This document shows positions 30,686 through 38,805 of a DNA stretch of 49,446 nucleotides, piece by piece. The DNA comes from DAOUCP01 sp034432155 (GTDB lineage: Bacteria > Chloroflexota > Anaerolineae > Epilineales > Epilineaceae). The notes below the pieces were generated by a model, which had not been told where the DNA came from, searched no databases, and saw only the letters and a list, made by a program, of their open reading frames with translations. Position 1 is the stretch's first letter, and each line of letters begins with the position of its first letter. The translations under genes were made by a program, and so were the position numbers. Location of the stretch: NCBI GenBank assembly GCA_034432155.1, contig DAOUCP010000032.1:1-49446 (forward strand), written 5' to 3'.

Positions 30686-33502
30686 ACACTCCCCTTGCGG
30701 CCCCCGGCGATGCTGACGGCCGCGATGCGGCCCTTGGCAGTGCTCGCGGTCGTGCTGCTGGCCGATGCCCTGGGCGCGCCGCCAGCGCAAGCGCAGGCGA
30801 CTCTTGCGCTGCCCGACGCCGAGGCCACGCGAGCTGCGGTGCGCATGGTTCGCCGTCTGTCGCCCGAGCGGCGGATTGGCCAGTTGTTCCTGGTGCCCTT
30901 CCATGGTGCCGAGGTCAGCGACGGGTCCGCCATTGCCCGGCTGATCGACGACTACGGCATCGGCGGCGTCGTTCTGTCCCCAGCGCGGGAGAACTACCGG
31001 GATGGGCCGGACGCTCCGGTGCAGGTTGCCCGCGTGGCGAACGCGTTGCAATCACGCGCCGCGCGTTCAGGCGCCTTCGTGCCGCTGTTCGTCACCGTGG
31101 AGCAGGTCGGCGGAATCTACCCGGCGGATAGCCTGTCGGGCGGCATGACGCCGCTCCCCAGTGCCATGGCCTTGGGAGCCACCTGGCGGGCCGATCTGGC
31201 CGAGCAGGTCGGGATGATCGTCGGCCGAGAGCTGAGCGCCTGTGGCATCAATCTGCTGCAGGGGCCTCAGTTGGACGTGACGCGCGTGGTGCGACCGGGG
31301 ACGTCCGGTGACCTTGGCGAACGCGTCTTCGGCGGCTCACCAGCCTGGGTAGCCCAGCTAGGTCGCAGCTACATCGCAGGCATCCACCGCGGCAGCGGCG
31401 GAAGGGTGTTTACCGTGGCCGGCAGCTTGCCCGGCATCGGCGCTGCGGATCGCAGTCAGACGGAAGAGGCGCCGGTGGTGGAGAGCACCCTGGAGCAGCT
31501 TCTGGCTGCCGATCTGGTGCCGTTCGTGGCTACCGCCGGGGCTCGCGACCAGGATGAGCGGACCGATGGACTGGCCACCAGCCTAGTGCGGTATCGCGCG
31601 GTGCAGCAGCAACCCGATCGGCCGCTGGCGCTGGACAGCGGTGGCCTGCGTTACCTGTGGGCACAGGTCCCCTCCCTGGCGGCTTGGCGCGAAGCCGGTG
31701 GTCTGCTCGTCAGTCCGCCGCTTGGCGTGCCGGCCGTGCGCCGGTACGTGGATTCCGTGGAAGGGGAGTTCAACGCCCGGCGCGCGCTGCGCGAAACCTT
31801 GGTGGCCGGCCATGACATCCTGACCATGACGCACGTCGGCGCCGATGACGATCCCGAGGCTCAGGCCGAGGCGATTTCCTCGGCGCTCGAGTGGCTGGCG
31901 ACCACCTATCGCGAGGACGAAGCGATTCGCGAACTGGTCGATGCCGCGGTCGTGCGCGTGCTCGCGGCCAAATGGCGGCTCTTCGGCGATTCGTCGCTGT
32001 CGGACGTCCTCGTCGATGCCGAGGCTGCGGCCTCCCAAACCGGCCTGGGCATCGAGACGGTGGCCCAGGTCAGTCGCGCGGCTCTGACCCTCGTTACGCC
32101 AGCGGGCGGGACCGCCGTGGCCGCCGGCCCCCGATCGCCCAAGCCGGGCGAGCAGGTGCTGTTCATCGTCGACCATCGCCCGAGCGAGGGCTGCGCCGAC
32201 TGCCCGGCGGCATCGTGGTTGGACCCGGAAGCCTTGGTGGCGGCGGTGCGGCGCACCTATGGGGCCGAGGGCATTGGGCGACTGCGGCACGAGGAGGATG
32301 TTCGGGCCATCACCTTCCTGGATCTGAAGGCCTGGCTGCAGGCCAAAGGACACGTGGGCGCCGCCGACACCACGTGGCTGGTGCCGAGCGCATCGCCTGC
32401 GCACTTGGCCGAAGTCGAGTCGTCGTTGCGCCGGGCCGACTGGCTGGTGTTCGCGATGCGCGACGTGCGCCCCAGCGAGGCCATGGCGTCGGATGCTCTC
32501 AAGCTGTTTCTGCGGGCCTTGCCGTCCGAGCTCGCCGATCGGCGTCTGGTGGCGATCGCCTTTGCGGCCCCGTACTATCTGGACACCACGGAAATCGCCA
32601 AGCTCACCGCATACTACGCGGTCTACGCGCCCGCGGAACCCTTCGTCACGGTTGCCGTGCGAGCCATCTTTGGCGACGAGCCAGCGCAGGGTGCCAGTCC
32701 AGTGTCCATCCCGGGTGTGGTCTACGATCTGGATCAGCAGCTCCAGCCGGCGCTCAGCCAGGTGCTGCGCCTCGAGTTGGTTGGGGCCGATGCTTCGGCA
32801 CCCATCCGTCTAGGCAGTACCCTCCGCGTTCGGACCAGTCCGATCGTGGACGGCAACGGCCATCTGGTGCCCGACGGCACGGCGGTCGCCTTCCGCCTCT
32901 ACGATCGGCAGGAGGGAGTCTATCTGCCCGACGTGCGGTCGACGACGCGCGAGGGGCGAGCCCTGGCGGCACTGCGCGCCGAGCGCCATGGCGAGGTGGA
33001 GATTCAGGTCGTCCTGGACAACGGCCTGCGCAGTGAGCCACTCGTGCTCTCCATTGCCGGTGGCCGGAGCCCGGTGGCGCAAACGACACCTGCGCCCGGT
33101 GCGCCGGGCATGGCTTGGCCCCTGCGGCCCCAGGTGGCCGTCGACTGGGGCATTCTGGTTCTGAGTCTGGGCTTGATGCTGATCGCCGGCGTGCTCGTCT
33201 TCGCCTTCGACGCCGAGGCGTCGCAGTTGCCTGCCCGCTCGTTGCGCCTCTTCCTGCTCAGTCTGGCCTGGGGACTGGCTGGCTACCTGCTCGTAGCCGC
33301 GGGTGGTCTGGGCGTCACCGCCCTACCCGGAGGCGCTAGCCTGTGGCCGGCGCGACTGAATCCGGCGTACCAGGCCCCGCTCATCAGCCTTGTGCTGGCC
33401 CTATTGCCCATTGTGCCGGCAGTGGCCCACGCCCGCCGCGCGGCGGTGCGGGTGGCAGACGATCACGGCTCGCCGGCCAAGGGGAAGCGACCGCCCTCCT
33501 AG
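30683..33502 (+). CDS. Membrane-anchored GH3-like protein without catalytic motifs
   Basis: This 939-residue protein has a signal peptide (about 16-38), a glycoside hydrolase family 3 (NagZ-like) TIM-barrel region (about 55-430), a second alpha/beta region (about 460-660), a beta domain, and three C-terminal membrane helices (about 813-835, 845-867 and 888-908). GH3 landmarks are visible: RIGQLFLVPFHG, then ALGATWRADLAEQVG and GINLLQGPQLDVTR. The catalytic parts are lost: the KHFPGHG loop reads AGSLPGIG (246-253), the following D-S-H is absent, and the nucleophile segment (usually SDDL or TDSL) reads LLVSPPLGV (341-349), with no Asp. It is therefore probably a binding or scaffold protein of the envelope rather than a beta-N-acetylhexosaminidase. 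It is transcribed divergently from the subtilase and may be translated from a leaderless mRNA. Confidence 0.82.
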   Translation: MTLPLRPPAMLTAAMRPLAVLAVVLLADALGAPPAQAQATLALPDAEATRAAVRMVRRLSPERRIGQLFLVPFHGAEVSDGSAIARLIDDYGIGGVVLSPARENYRDGPDAPVQVARVANALQSRAARSGAFVPLFVTVEQVGGIYPADSLSGGMTPLPSAMALGATWRADLAEQVGMIVGRELSACGINLLQGPQLDVTRVVRPGTSGDLGERVFGGSPAWVAQLGRSYIAGIHRGSGGRVFTVAGSLPGIGAADRSQTEEAPVVESTLEQLLAADLVPFVATAGARDQDERTDGLATSLVRYRAVQQQPDRPLALDSGGLRYLWAQVPSLAAWREAGGLLVSPPLGVPAVRRYVDSVEGEFNARRALRETLVAGHDILTMTHVGADDDPEAQAEAISSALEWLATTYREDEAIRELVDAAVVRVLAAKWRLFGDSSLSDVLVDAEAAASQTGLGIETVAQVSRAALTLVTPAGGTAVAAGPRSPKPGEQVLFIVDHRPSEGCADCPAASWLDPEALVAAVRRTYGAEGIGRLRHEEDVRAITFLDLKAWLQAKGHVGAADTTWLVPSASPAHLAEVESSLRRADWLVFAMRDVRPSEAMASDALKLFLRALPSELADRRLVAIAFAAPYYLDTTEIAKLTAYYAVYAPAEPFVTVAVRAIFGDEPAQGASPVSIPGVVYDLDQQLQPALSQVLRLELVGADASAPIRLGSTLRVRTSPIVDGNGHLVPDGTAVAFRLYDRQEGVYLPDVRSTTREGRALAALRAERHGEVEIQVVLDNGLRSEPLVLSIAGGRSPVAQTTPAPGAPGMAWPLRPQVAVDWGILVLSLGLMLIAGVLVFAFDAEASQLPARSLRLFLLSLAWGLAGYLLVAAGGLGVTALPGGASLWPARLNPAYQAPLISLVLALLPIVPAVAHARRAAVRVADDHGSPAKGKRPPS

Positions 33503-33650
33503 GCTGGTGCTCGCCGGTGCTGGCACCGGTTGCCTACCTGGGCTCCCGCTTGCCACTGCTGGCACTGGCCGTTCTCCTGGGCTGATGCTTGCCGGTCTTG
33601 CCTACGGCCACTCTCCAGGCCGCCGCCGGCGCCGGCCGCGCGCCATCAGG
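33503..33650. repeat. 39-bp tandem repeat between converging genes
   Basis: GCC..TGCTGGCAC.GG units start at 33513 and 33552, with a partial third at 33591, exactly 39 bases apart. No hairpin terminator is evident between the two converging genes. Confidence 0.75.
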
Positions 33651-34730
33651 CTACGGCGCCGCCGCACCCGAGCCTGGGGGGATGGTCATGGTCGCCGGCG
33701 CGCTGTCCGCCTCGAGGGGTGCGACCACGGCCGGGGCAGCGCTGCCCGCCTGCCACGTGGCCAGCGTGGCCAGCAGCAACAACAACGCCACCAGGGCCAA
33801 GAGTCCGGCATTGTCCCACAGCGCCGCTCTCCAAGCAGCGGCTGCCGTCCCTAATTCAACGTCGGCGCGCAGCGGGGCATCGCCGCGCAGCAACTGGCGC
33901 AGGGCGGCAGCGTCGGCTGGCCGACGCTCGGGATGGAGGGCCATGGCCGTCAGGATGACACTCTCGAGCCGTGGCGACAGACGAGGATTGAGTTGGCTTG
34001 GTCGCTGCAGGGCGTTGGGCATCAGGAAGCGTTCGTGGGCGGTCGCCGGTGGTCGCAGGGTCACCAGGTGGTAGAGGGTTGCCCCGAGCGCGTACAGGTC
34101 GCTCCGGGCGTCGGTATGACCGGTGTCGCCGGCATACTGCTCCAACGGTGTGTACGGCAGCGAGCCGACGCCTCGGGAGGCCGTCAGGGTCCTCGGATCT
34201 GCCGGATCCAAGTGCTTCACCAGTCCGAAGTCGACGAGCTTCAGGCGGTCGCCGGTGACCAACTTGACGTTGGCCGGCTTGATGTCGCGATGGATCACGG
34301 GCGGCTCGCGACTGTGCAGGTACTCGAGGGCATCCAGCAACTGCCCCGCCCAATCGATGATCCGCGCCTCGGGCAGGAACTCCCCGCTGGCCCGCGCCTC
34401 GCTGATCACTTGCCGGAGGTCCGGACCGGCGACATAATCCATGACCAGGCAGTCGATGCCCGATTCGACGAAGTAGTCCGACACTCTAGGCAGTGCGGGG
34501 TGATCCAGTTGGGCCAGCACGCTTGCCTCGCGACGGAACTGCGCTTGCCCAGCCGCCCGCGCCTCGGCAGTGGCCATGGGGTCCGGCAGGATGGTCTTGA
34601 TGGCTGTCTGGCGGCCCGGCAGGCGCAGATCCTCGGCCAGGTAGACAGCGCCGAGGCCGCCCTGCCCTACCGGAGCGATGATGCGGTAACGGCGGCGCAA
34701 AACCGTCCCCGGCGCCAAGGCATCGGTCAT
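33651..34730 (-). CDS. Membrane-anchored Ser/Thr protein kinase
   Basis: This 359-residue protein has a complete Hanks-type kinase domain: glycine loop GQGGLGAVY (22-30), ATP-binding K45 in AIK, catalytic HRDIKPANVKL (147-157), DFG (167-169), and an activation segment rich in Thr and Ser ending near SLPYTPLEQY. After the kinase domain (ends about 275) comes one membrane helix (about 307-330) and a short Ala/Pro tail, so the kinase is cytoplasmic with almost no external sensor. The start is the ATG at 34730, and it is divergent from the FHA protein at 34798. FHA domains bind phosphothreonine, so the neighbour is a natural substrate or reader. The signal it senses is unknown. Confidence 0.92.
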   Translation of the reverse strand: MTDALAPGTVLRRRYRIIAPVGQGGLGAVYLAEDLRLPGRQTAIKTILPDPMATAEARAAGQAQFRREASVLAQLDHPALPRVSDYFVESGIDCLVMDYVAGPDLRQVISEARASGEFLPEARIIDWAGQLLDALEYLHSREPPVIHRDIKPANVKLVTGDRLKLVDFGLVKHLDPADPRTLTASRGVGSLPYTPLEQYAGDTGHTDARSDLYALGATLYHLVTLRPPATAHERFLMPNALQRPSQLNPRLSPRLESVILTAMALHPERRPADAAALRQLLRGDAPLRADVELGTAAAAWRAALWDNAGLLALVALLLLLATLATWQAGSAAPAVVAPLEADSAPATMTIPPGSGAAAP

Positions 34731-34797
34731 GGCCCAACCGTAGGGGGCGGACGACGCCTTGTCAAATGCCCCTGTGCCTGAGGGTGGATGGAAGCGC

Positions 34798-35466
34798 ATG
34801 GCAGAGGCCAGAAGCACGCCAGTCGGCAATCCTGGGGAACGCCGCGAAGGAGCGCTGTTCATCTTGGTGGATGGCAACCAGCGGCGCCAGTTCAGCCTTG
34901 GCGAAGTCACCCACATTGGGCGCGACCGCGAGAACGAAGTTGTGCTGGACGACCGCCAGGTGTCGCGCCGCCACGCCGTGGTGCGCCACACCGCGGACGG
35001 CTACGTGTTGGAGGACCTGGACAGCAAGAATGGCACCTGGTTGGGCGGCAAACGGGTGACGCAGCCCGTGCTGCTCCAGGATGGCGACGAAGTCATCATT
35101 GCGGCTCGCTACAAGCTTCACTTCGTGGCTGCCGATGCTACAGCGCCGATTGTCTTCGAAGGTCGTGGTCTGCGCCTCGATCCGCAGACGATGACCGTCT
35201 ACGTCAATGGCCAGGCGCTGCACCCGCCACTTTCGGGGCCTCAGTATGAGCTCCTGGCCATGCTCTACGCGGCCGCCGGTCACGTGGTGCCTCGCGAGCG
35301 CATCGTCGGCCAAGTGTGGCCCGACGAAGAGGGGTACGGCGTGAGCGAAGAGGCCGTCGACGCCCTGGTGCGGCGCTTGCGCGTGCGTTTGGCAGAGCTG
35401 GATCCCAGCCACAACTACATCGTCACTGTGCGCGGCTATGGCTTCCGCCTGGACAACCCAGCCTAG
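34798..35466 (+). CDS. FHA domain fused to an OmpR-type winged helix
   Basis: This 222-residue cytoplasmic protein has an FHA domain (about 20-110) with the phosphothreonine-binding residues GRD (41-43), SRRH (56-59) and NGT (78-80). A winged-helix DNA-binding domain of the OmpR/PhoB C-terminal type follows (about 117-218) and includes the terminal VRGYGFRL. It should be a transcription factor controlled by threonine phosphorylation instead of a receiver domain. The ATG at 34798 is chosen because the FHA domain begins shortly after it; the upstream GGTGGA is a weak ribosome site. The divergent Ser/Thr kinase 67 bases away is the likely partner. Targets are not known; the genes flanking this locus are candidates. 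Confidence 0.9.
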   Translation: MAEARSTPVGNPGERREGALFILVDGNQRRQFSLGEVTHIGRDRENEVVLDDRQVSRRHAVVRHTADGYVLEDLDSKNGTWLGGKRVTQPVLLQDGDEVIIAARYKLHFVAADATAPIVFEGRGLRLDPQTMTVYVNGQALHPPLSGPQYELLAMLYAAAGHVVPRERIVGQVWPDEEGYGVSEEAVDALVRRLRVRLAELDPSHNYIVTVRGYGFRLDNPA

Positions 35467-35503
35467 CGGTTGCGCTGGCCGGCTGGTGGGCGATGCTCCC
35501 TCC

Positions 35504-35660
35504 GTGCACTCCCCGCTCCTTGGGCACAGTGACGCTCGTCCGGTGGCGCTCGACGCGCCGGCTTGGGTGGACCCTGTGACCCGCATCCCGTGGGGGTCGA
35601 CGCGCCGGCTTGGGTGGACCCCGTGAGCCTCGTCCCATGGCGCTCGACGCGCCGGCTGGG
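35504..35660. repeat. 47-bp tandem repeat overlapping the start of the YbhN-like gene
   Basis: CGACGCGCCGGCTTGGGTGG units begin at 35551, 35598 and 35645, exactly 47 bases apart, and conservation covers nearly the whole unit. A weaker copy ends at 35550. The GTG start at 35623 lies inside a unit, so the repeat supplies the translation start region. Confidence 0.85.
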
Positions 35661-36591
35661 GCGGCTGCTCGGGCCTGTATTGGTGCTCGCAGTCGTGGGT
35701 CTCATTGCACGCCAGGTGATGGCGGACTGGCGTCGCCTGCCAGCCGGTAGCCTGGCCGCCTTCCGACTGACGACCGGGCCGCTCGTTGCCGCGTGGTCGG
35801 TGCAGACACTGGGCTGGTTGTTGGCGGTCGACGCCTGGCGGCGCATCCTGGCGGCCCTCGGCTTCCGGGCGCCCTTGGCGGAGCACGCTCGTCTGTACAC
35901 CTACACAGCCCTCACCCAGGTCCTGCCGGGCAGCTTCTGGGTGCCAGCCAGTCGTGTCGTCGGTTACCGCCAAGTGGGTGCTAGCGCCTGGGCGGTCAGC
36001 GCTGCGCTGGTGATCGAATGGCTTGTCGTCGGGATAGCCGGCGCCCTGTGGTTTGGTGTGAGCGCGCCGCTGGGCGCCCGGGCGATTGGTCCACGCTGGT
36101 TGCCGTGGTTGGCTGTCGGGCTGTTGGCGGCCACGCTGGTCAGTCCCGGTGCTTTGGCGCGGCTGGGCCAGAAAGCGCTGGCTGCCCGCGGCCGCCAGGC
36201 GTCTCTGCCCACCCTAAGGCGTCGCGATGTGGCTTCGTGGCTGCTGGAAGAAGTTTCGGTCGTCGGAGCGTCCGGGCTCACCTTGCATCTCTTCATGCAT
36301 GGCCTCACCGCTCGGAGCGATCTGGCGCTGGCGGCAAGCACCATGGGCATCACCGTAGCCGTCGGGGCCTGGCTGGCCTGGATGCCCCTCACCTCGGTGT
36401 TGCGTGCCGGCATGATGGTCGTTCTGCTGGCGCCGGTGTACCATTCGAGCGTCATCGCGCTGGCGGTGGCGATTGCCTGGCGCATCTGGTGCCTGCTTAC
36501 CGTGGTCTCATCGGCGGCACTGGCAGCGCTCTGGGCCCGTTGGCCTTGGCCGCGGGGCCGACGCCTCGTGGCGCGGGGAGAGAAGGATTGA
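35623..36591 (+). CDS. YbhN/UPF0104-like integral membrane protein (lysylphosphatidylglycerol synthase TM family)
   Basis: This protein of about 322 residues has seven or eight hydrophobic segments. It includes the TQVLPGSFWVPASRVVGYR stretch, which matches the P-G-x-x-G-E/R-like signature in the flippase-like domain of the LPG-synthase membrane family. Members are proposed to move or present lipids and glycolipids. The start is uncertain: the GTG at 35623 falls within a tandem repeat and lacks a strong ribosome site, and the frame stays open further upstream. The stop overlaps the methyltransferase ATG (TGATG), so the two genes are coupled. A role in envelope glycolipid or polyprenyl-linked product handling is inferred. 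Confidence 0.75.
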   Translation: MSLVPWRSTRRLGRLLGPVLVLAVVGLIARQVMADWRRLPAGSLAAFRLTTGPLVAAWSVQTLGWLLAVDAWRRILAALGFRAPLAEHARLYTYTALTQVLPGSFWVPASRVVGYRQVGASAWAVSAALVIEWLVVGIAGALWFGVSAPLGARAIGPRWLPWLAVGLLAATLVSPGALARLGQKALAARGRQASLPTLRRRDVASWLLEEVSVVGASGLTLHLFMHGLTARSDLALAASTMGITVAVGAWLAWMPLTSVLRAGMMVVLLAPVYHSSVIALAVAIAWRIWCLLTVVSSAALAALWARWPWPRGRRLVARGEKD

Positions 36592-37358
36592 TGGAGCTGC
36601 CCTCGGCGGCAGGCGTGGACGGTCTGATCGAGCTACGGCACCGCGAAACCACGGCGGCTGGGGCGTACGAGAAGATGTATCGGCACCGCGGTCTCGGCCG
36701 CGGTCGGCGTTTCGTCGATCGTCTGCTTCGCTGGCTCGACGTTCAACCTGGCCTGCGGCTCCTCGATGTAGCGTGTGGCGAGGGCGCCCTGGTCAGCCGG
36801 GCCCAGGAGCTTGGACTGGAGGCCCACGGCGTCGATTTCGCCCTGGCCGCGCTGCGACGGGCGACGGGCGGACATCTGGTGGTGGCCGATGGCGAACTCC
36901 TGCCTTACCCCGACAACGCCTTCGATCGCGTGGCCAGCATCGGCAGTCTGGAGCACTATCAACGACCGCTGGTCGGCGCTCGGGAGCTGGCGCGCGTCTT
37001 ACGGCCTGATGGCCGGGCGCTCGTCCTTCTGCCTAACGCCTTCGGCCTGCGCTGGAACGTCGCCTACGTCTGGCGGCACGGGGATGTCTGCGACGATGGC
37101 CAGCCCATTCAGCGCTACGGAACCGTGGGCCAGTGGTCGCACCTGCTCCGCAACGCTGGTCTGGTGGTCCACCGGGTCATTGGTTACGAAGGCGAGCTGG
37201 AGGGCCGTCGGCTGTTGGCCAGCCTGGCCCATCCCACCCACTGGCTGGTGCCGCTGGCGCGCTGGCTTCCGGTCAATGCCTGCAGCCTGCTCGTCTTTGT
37301 CTGTGGCAAGAGCGGCGCCGAATCGAGCCCGCCCGGTCCGGCTGGCGGCGGCGGATGA
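36591..37358 (+). CDS. SAM-dependent class I methyltransferase
   Basis: This 255-residue protein has the SAM-binding motif LLDVACGEGALVSRA (about 57-71), an acidic motif II region, and VADGELLPYPDNAFDRVASIGSLEH (about 97-121), the usual arrangement of the UbiE/COQ5-like Methyltransf_11 group. The ATG overlaps the upstream TGA by one base and has GGAGAGAAGG upstream. Coupling to the membrane protein suggests a lipid or glycan substrate, but this cannot be told from sequence. Confidence 0.85.
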   Translation: MELPSAAGVDGLIELRHRETTAAGAYEKMYRHRGLGRGRRFVDRLLRWLDVQPGLRLLDVACGEGALVSRAQELGLEAHGVDFALAALRRATGGHLVVADGELLPYPDNAFDRVASIGSLEHYQRPLVGARELARVLRPDGRALVLLPNAFGLRWNVAYVWRHGDVCDDGQPIQRYGTVGQWSHLLRNAGLVVHRVIGYEGELEGRRLLASLAHPTHWLVPLARWLPVNACSLLVFVCGKSGAESSPPGPAGGGG

Positions 37359-37499
37359 CCAAACGTTGGTTGGAGGAGCTGCCTGTCGGGGCTCCGGTCC
37401 GCCCGCAGCCGGAGGCTGACGTTCGCGGTCGGGGGCCAGGGTAGCGAAGGGTAGGCTGCGTAACCGTATTGCGAAACCGTAACGGAGGAGAGCGTAACC

Positions 37500-38354
37500 A
37501 TGGCACGAGCTAGCGATTGGCGACTTCCGGCGCTGACAGTGCTTGTCGGTCTGGCGGCCGCTCTGGTGGCCGGTTGTGATCGCTTCGGCGGCCCGTTTGA
37601 GCGTGGCCAAAGGCTGCTGCAGCGGGGCGATGCCCAGAGCGCGGTCCGGGCTTTCACGGACGCCATCGAGCAGGGGGTGCAGGTTCCGAAGGCCTATGCC
37701 TGGCGTTGCTACGCCAATCTAGCAGCCGGCGAGAACGAGGCGGCGGTGAAGGACTGCAGCGAAGCACTGGCTCGGCTGGGCGAGGCCGAGGAAGGGGCAG
37801 CGGAGGGCGATGAGCCCTATGCCCGCTGGCAGCTCTTGAATAACCGTGGCGTGGCCTACCTCAACATGGAGCGGCGGGAAGAAGCCGAAGCCGACTTCCA
37901 GACGGCCATCGAGCTGAATCCTGGCTATGCCGAGGCCTATGCCAATCGCGGCCGGCTGTACGTGGACGAGGAGGACTGGGAGAAAGCGTTGGCCGATCTG
38001 ACCCGTGCCATCGAGCTGAATCCGGACTTGGCGGAGGCGTATGGCAATCGCGGCCGGGCCTACGAGGGCCTGGGCGACGGCGAGAAGGCGCTGGCCGACT
38101 ACGACCGGGCGATCGAGTTGAGTCATGACACGCAGGCGTACTTCAATCGGGCCATGCTTCGCTATGCGACGGGCGATTTCGATGCTGCCGACCGCGACTT
38201 CCGGGAGGTGATCGACCGCGACCCTCCCGACAGCTACTTGCGGTTTCTGGCCGAGCAGTACGCAGAGACGCTGAGTCGGCGCGCTACCCGGGTGCCCGAA
38301 CCTACGCCGGAGCGGCGATCCACTCGGGCACCCGAACCGACCCCGGGGGGCTGA
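37500..38354 (+). CDS. TPR-repeat lipoprotein
   Basis: This 284-residue protein has a lipoprotein signal peptide ending in ALVAGC, with the lipidated Cys at about residue 26. It then carries about five tetratricopeptide repeats, including AYLNMERREEAEADFQTAIELNPGY-type units with the conserved NPGYAEAYANRG and NPDLAEAYGNRG segments. The tail is Pro/Thr/Arg-rich (VPEPTPERRSTRAPEPTPGG). TPRs mediate protein contacts, so it is probably an envelope adaptor. The ATG has GGAGGAG upstream, and GTAACC occurs three times in the preceding 45 bases. It follows the methyltransferase by 141 bases and may be a separate unit. Confidence 0.88.
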   Translation: MARASDWRLPALTVLVGLAAALVAGCDRFGGPFERGQRLLQRGDAQSAVRAFTDAIEQGVQVPKAYAWRCYANLAAGENEAAVKDCSEALARLGEAEEGAAEGDEPYARWQLLNNRGVAYLNMERREEAEADFQTAIELNPGYAEAYANRGRLYVDEEDWEKALADLTRAIELNPDLAEAYGNRGRAYEGLGDGEKALADYDRAIELSHDTQAYFNRAMLRYATGDFDAADRDFREVIDRDPPDSYLRFLAEQYAETLSRRATRVPEPTPERRSTRAPEPTPGG

Positions 38355-38702
38355 GGGCAGAGCGGGAGACGGGCGCGCCTCTGCCTGCATCAGGCGCCGG
38401 CCTGCGCGAGCGGCTGCCGGCAGTTCGTGTGGAGCAGGTCACTGCCTGCGCCGGGCACCGGCCCTGCGGATCGTAGGACGTATCCGAGGAGGGCGCACCT
38501 CTCTGCCGGCGCCGGGCACCGGCCCATGGGGCAGGCGGCGGTATCAGGGGCGCGGCAGATGGGGGATGGTGCCCCCCATAGGCTGACAGCGCCCTGGCCG
38601 AGGGTAGCTAGGAGCGTCCTATCGCCACCGCCGAACGGTGGTTGACGGCGGAATGCGACCAAAGTAGTAGTCGCAGGAGGCCCGAATGCGACGCATGGAC
38701 CA
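38355..38702. repeat. Three repeats of 61-bp period in the gap before the surface protein
   Basis: CTGCCTGC- or CTGCCGGC-led segments start at 38381, 38442 and 38503, exactly 61 bases apart. About 25 bases are conserved (GCGCCGGGCACCGGCCC is shared by copies two and three), and the remaining 35 or so are not. The rest of this 450-base gap shows no gene. Confidence 0.75.
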
Positions 38703-38732
38703 TTGCGCGAAGCGCCTCCCCCCCGATATACT
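38703..38732 (+). promoter_or_regulatory. Promoter of the surface protein gene
   Basis: TTGCGC (38703-38708) and TATACT (38727-38732) are 18 bases apart; transcription should start near 38739, about 67 bases before the ATG. Confidence 0.6.
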
Positions 38733-38805
38733 GCGTGGGTGAACGAGGCCGCGATTGCGGCCGCAGGTCCGATCAGCTCGAGTACCTTAGAAGGAGGTCG
38801 TGTCC

